14,745 nt of DNA from the NCBI GenBank assembly GCA_002405525.1, contig DHLY01000038.1, positions 748 through 15,492 on the forward strand. The letters are read 5' to 3'. The DNA comes from Proteobacteria bacterium UBA4656. Its GTDB lineage: Bacteria > Pseudomonadota > Gammaproteobacteria > Xanthomonadales > Ahniellaceae. The translations under genes and the position numbers were made by a program. The notes beneath the pieces are model-generated. The model searched no databases. It was not told where the DNA came from and was given only the letters and a program-made list of their open reading frames with translations. Each line of letters begins with the position of its first letter. Within the stretch, counting starts at the first letter, position 1. This document shows positions 14,035 through 14,745 of the stretch, in pieces.

Positions 14035-14063
14035 AGGATACGCCGATGCGGCGCGCCCGCGAA
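14035..14063 (-). promoter_or_regulatory. Weak promoter candidate before the SLC13 permease
   Basis: On the minus strand, TATCCT (14035-14040) resembles a -10 box and is preceded, after 17 bases, by TTCGCG, a poor -35 box. It lies in the 138-base gap between trmB and the permease gene, the only AT-richer spot there. Sequence support is slight. Confidence 0.22.
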
Positions 14064-14087
14064 CCGGGACGCGACGCCGGGGACGGG

Positions 14088-14744
14088 TCAGGCGCGGGCG
14101 AACAGCAGGTCGCGGACCCCGTGGCCGAGGGCCAGCCCGCGCCGCTCGAAGTGGGTCTCGCTGCGCCAGGACGGGCGTTGCACCCAGTTGGCGGACGGCG
14201 AAAGGTTGCGCAGCAGCGGGCAGGCGTTGCAGACGTCGAGCATCGACTCGGCGTAGGGCTGCCAGTCGGTGGCGAGGTGCAGCAGGCCGCCGGGCGCGAG
14301 CCGCGACGCCACAAGGTCGACGAATCCGGGCTGCACGAGACGCCGCTTGTGGTGGCGCTTCTTGTGCCACGGATCCGGAAAGTAAACGCGCACCTCCGCC
14401 AACGCGGCGGGGGCGATCTCCTGACGGAGGACTTCCACTGCGTCGTGGCGGTACACGCGCACGTTGGAGAGTCCGGCGAGCGCCACCGCATTCAACAGTC
14501 GCCCCACGCCGGGCCGGTGGACCTCGATCCCGATGTAGTCGCGCGCCGGATCCGACCGTGCAGCATGCAGCATCTGCTCGCCGTTGCCGAAGCCGATCTC
14601 GACGACCCTGGACGCGACACGGCCGAAGGCGACATCGAGGTCGCGCGACACGCCGACGTACTCGAGTCCGAAGCGCGCCCAGTGTTCGTCGAAGGCGCGC
14701 TGCTGCGCCGGCGTGGTGCGGCCTTGCCGCAGCACGAAACTGCG
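14088..14744 (-). CDS. trmB: tRNA (guanine-N7)-methyltransferase TrmB, 5' end outside window
   Basis: The enzyme methylates G46 in the variable loop of tRNAs to m7G using S-adenosylmethionine. About 218 codons are visible. The frame is open through the window edge, where it reads RSFVLRQGR, the usual TrmB N-terminal motif, so the first tens of residues are missing. A GTG at 14733-14735 lies inside this motif and is not the start. Conserved blocks are the SAM-binding [10 protein letters not shown], the catalytic [24 protein letters not shown] and the C-terminal [17 protein letters not shown]. All key residues appear present. It is a housekeeping gene, followed at 138 bases by the permease. Confidence 0.95.
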   Translation of the reverse strand, partial: RSFVLRQGRTTPAQQRAFDEHWARFGLEYVGVSRDLDVAFGRVASRVVEIGFGNGEQMLHAARSDPARDYIGIEVHRPGVGRLLNAVALAGLSNVRVYRHDAVEVLRQEIAPAALAEVRVYFPDPWHKKRHHKRRLVQPGFVDLVASRLAPGGLLHLATDWQPYAESMLDVCNACPLLRNLSPSANWVQRPSWRSETHFERRGLALGHGVRDLLFARA

Positions 14745-14745
14745 G

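Overview
The window is about 70% GC by eye. It is densely packed with short gaps, and most starts have clear Shine-Dalgarno sequences. The gene set points to a gammaproteobacterium, most likely Xanthomonadaceae (Lysobacter/Luteimonas-like): a pyruvate dehydrogenase E3 with its own lipoyl domain, and a secreted protein with tandem DUF4397 repeats and a C-terminal 'GHWFDP...GQG' domain. The taxon is an inference from protein style, not a database match.

Layout. (1) 1-1708, plus strand: the end of a multisubunit Na+/H+ antiporter operon, mrpD (C-terminal 200 codons), mrpE, mrpF and mrpG. All junctions are 1- or 4-base overlaps, so the operon looks translationally coupled. (2) 1705-4610, minus strand, converging on mrpG with interlocked stop codons: a MAPEG-family membrane protein, a degenerate Na+/Ca2+-exchanger paralogue, a canonical Na+/Ca2+ exchanger (YrbG/CaxA type) and a small putative lipoprotein. 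Regions 1 and 2 together form a cation-handling neighbourhood. (3) 4749-4988, plus strand: a 79-residue protein of unknown function, followed by a nested inverted-repeat element (5017-5093). (4) 5207-8341, minus strand: aceF-lpdA, the E2 and lipoyl-E3 subunits of pyruvate dehydrogenase. No E1 gene lies beside them in the window. (5) 8659-9081, minus strand: ohr, a thiol peroxidase for organic hydroperoxides. (6) 9173-10687, plus strand: a GNAT acetyltransferase gene broken by a one-base frameshift, then a CtlX-type amidinotransferase-superfamily hydrolase. (7) 10961-12028, plus strand: a secreted DUF4397 protein. (8) 12111-14744, minus strand: trmB (5' end outside the window), then an SLC13-type permease with two cytosolic RCK_C domains.

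Most of the window is ordinary chromosomal housekeeping and transport. I see no phage genes, transposase, CRISPR array, toxin-antitoxin pair or rRNA/tRNA gene, and no convincing wholly new system. The points most worth a second look are the exchanger paralogue that has lost its two conserved ion-binding glutamates beside an intact copy, the frameshifted acetyltransferase, the nested inverted repeat at 5017-5093, the three-domain secreted DUF4397 protein, and GC-only hairpins placed at gene ends or just before ribosome binding sites.
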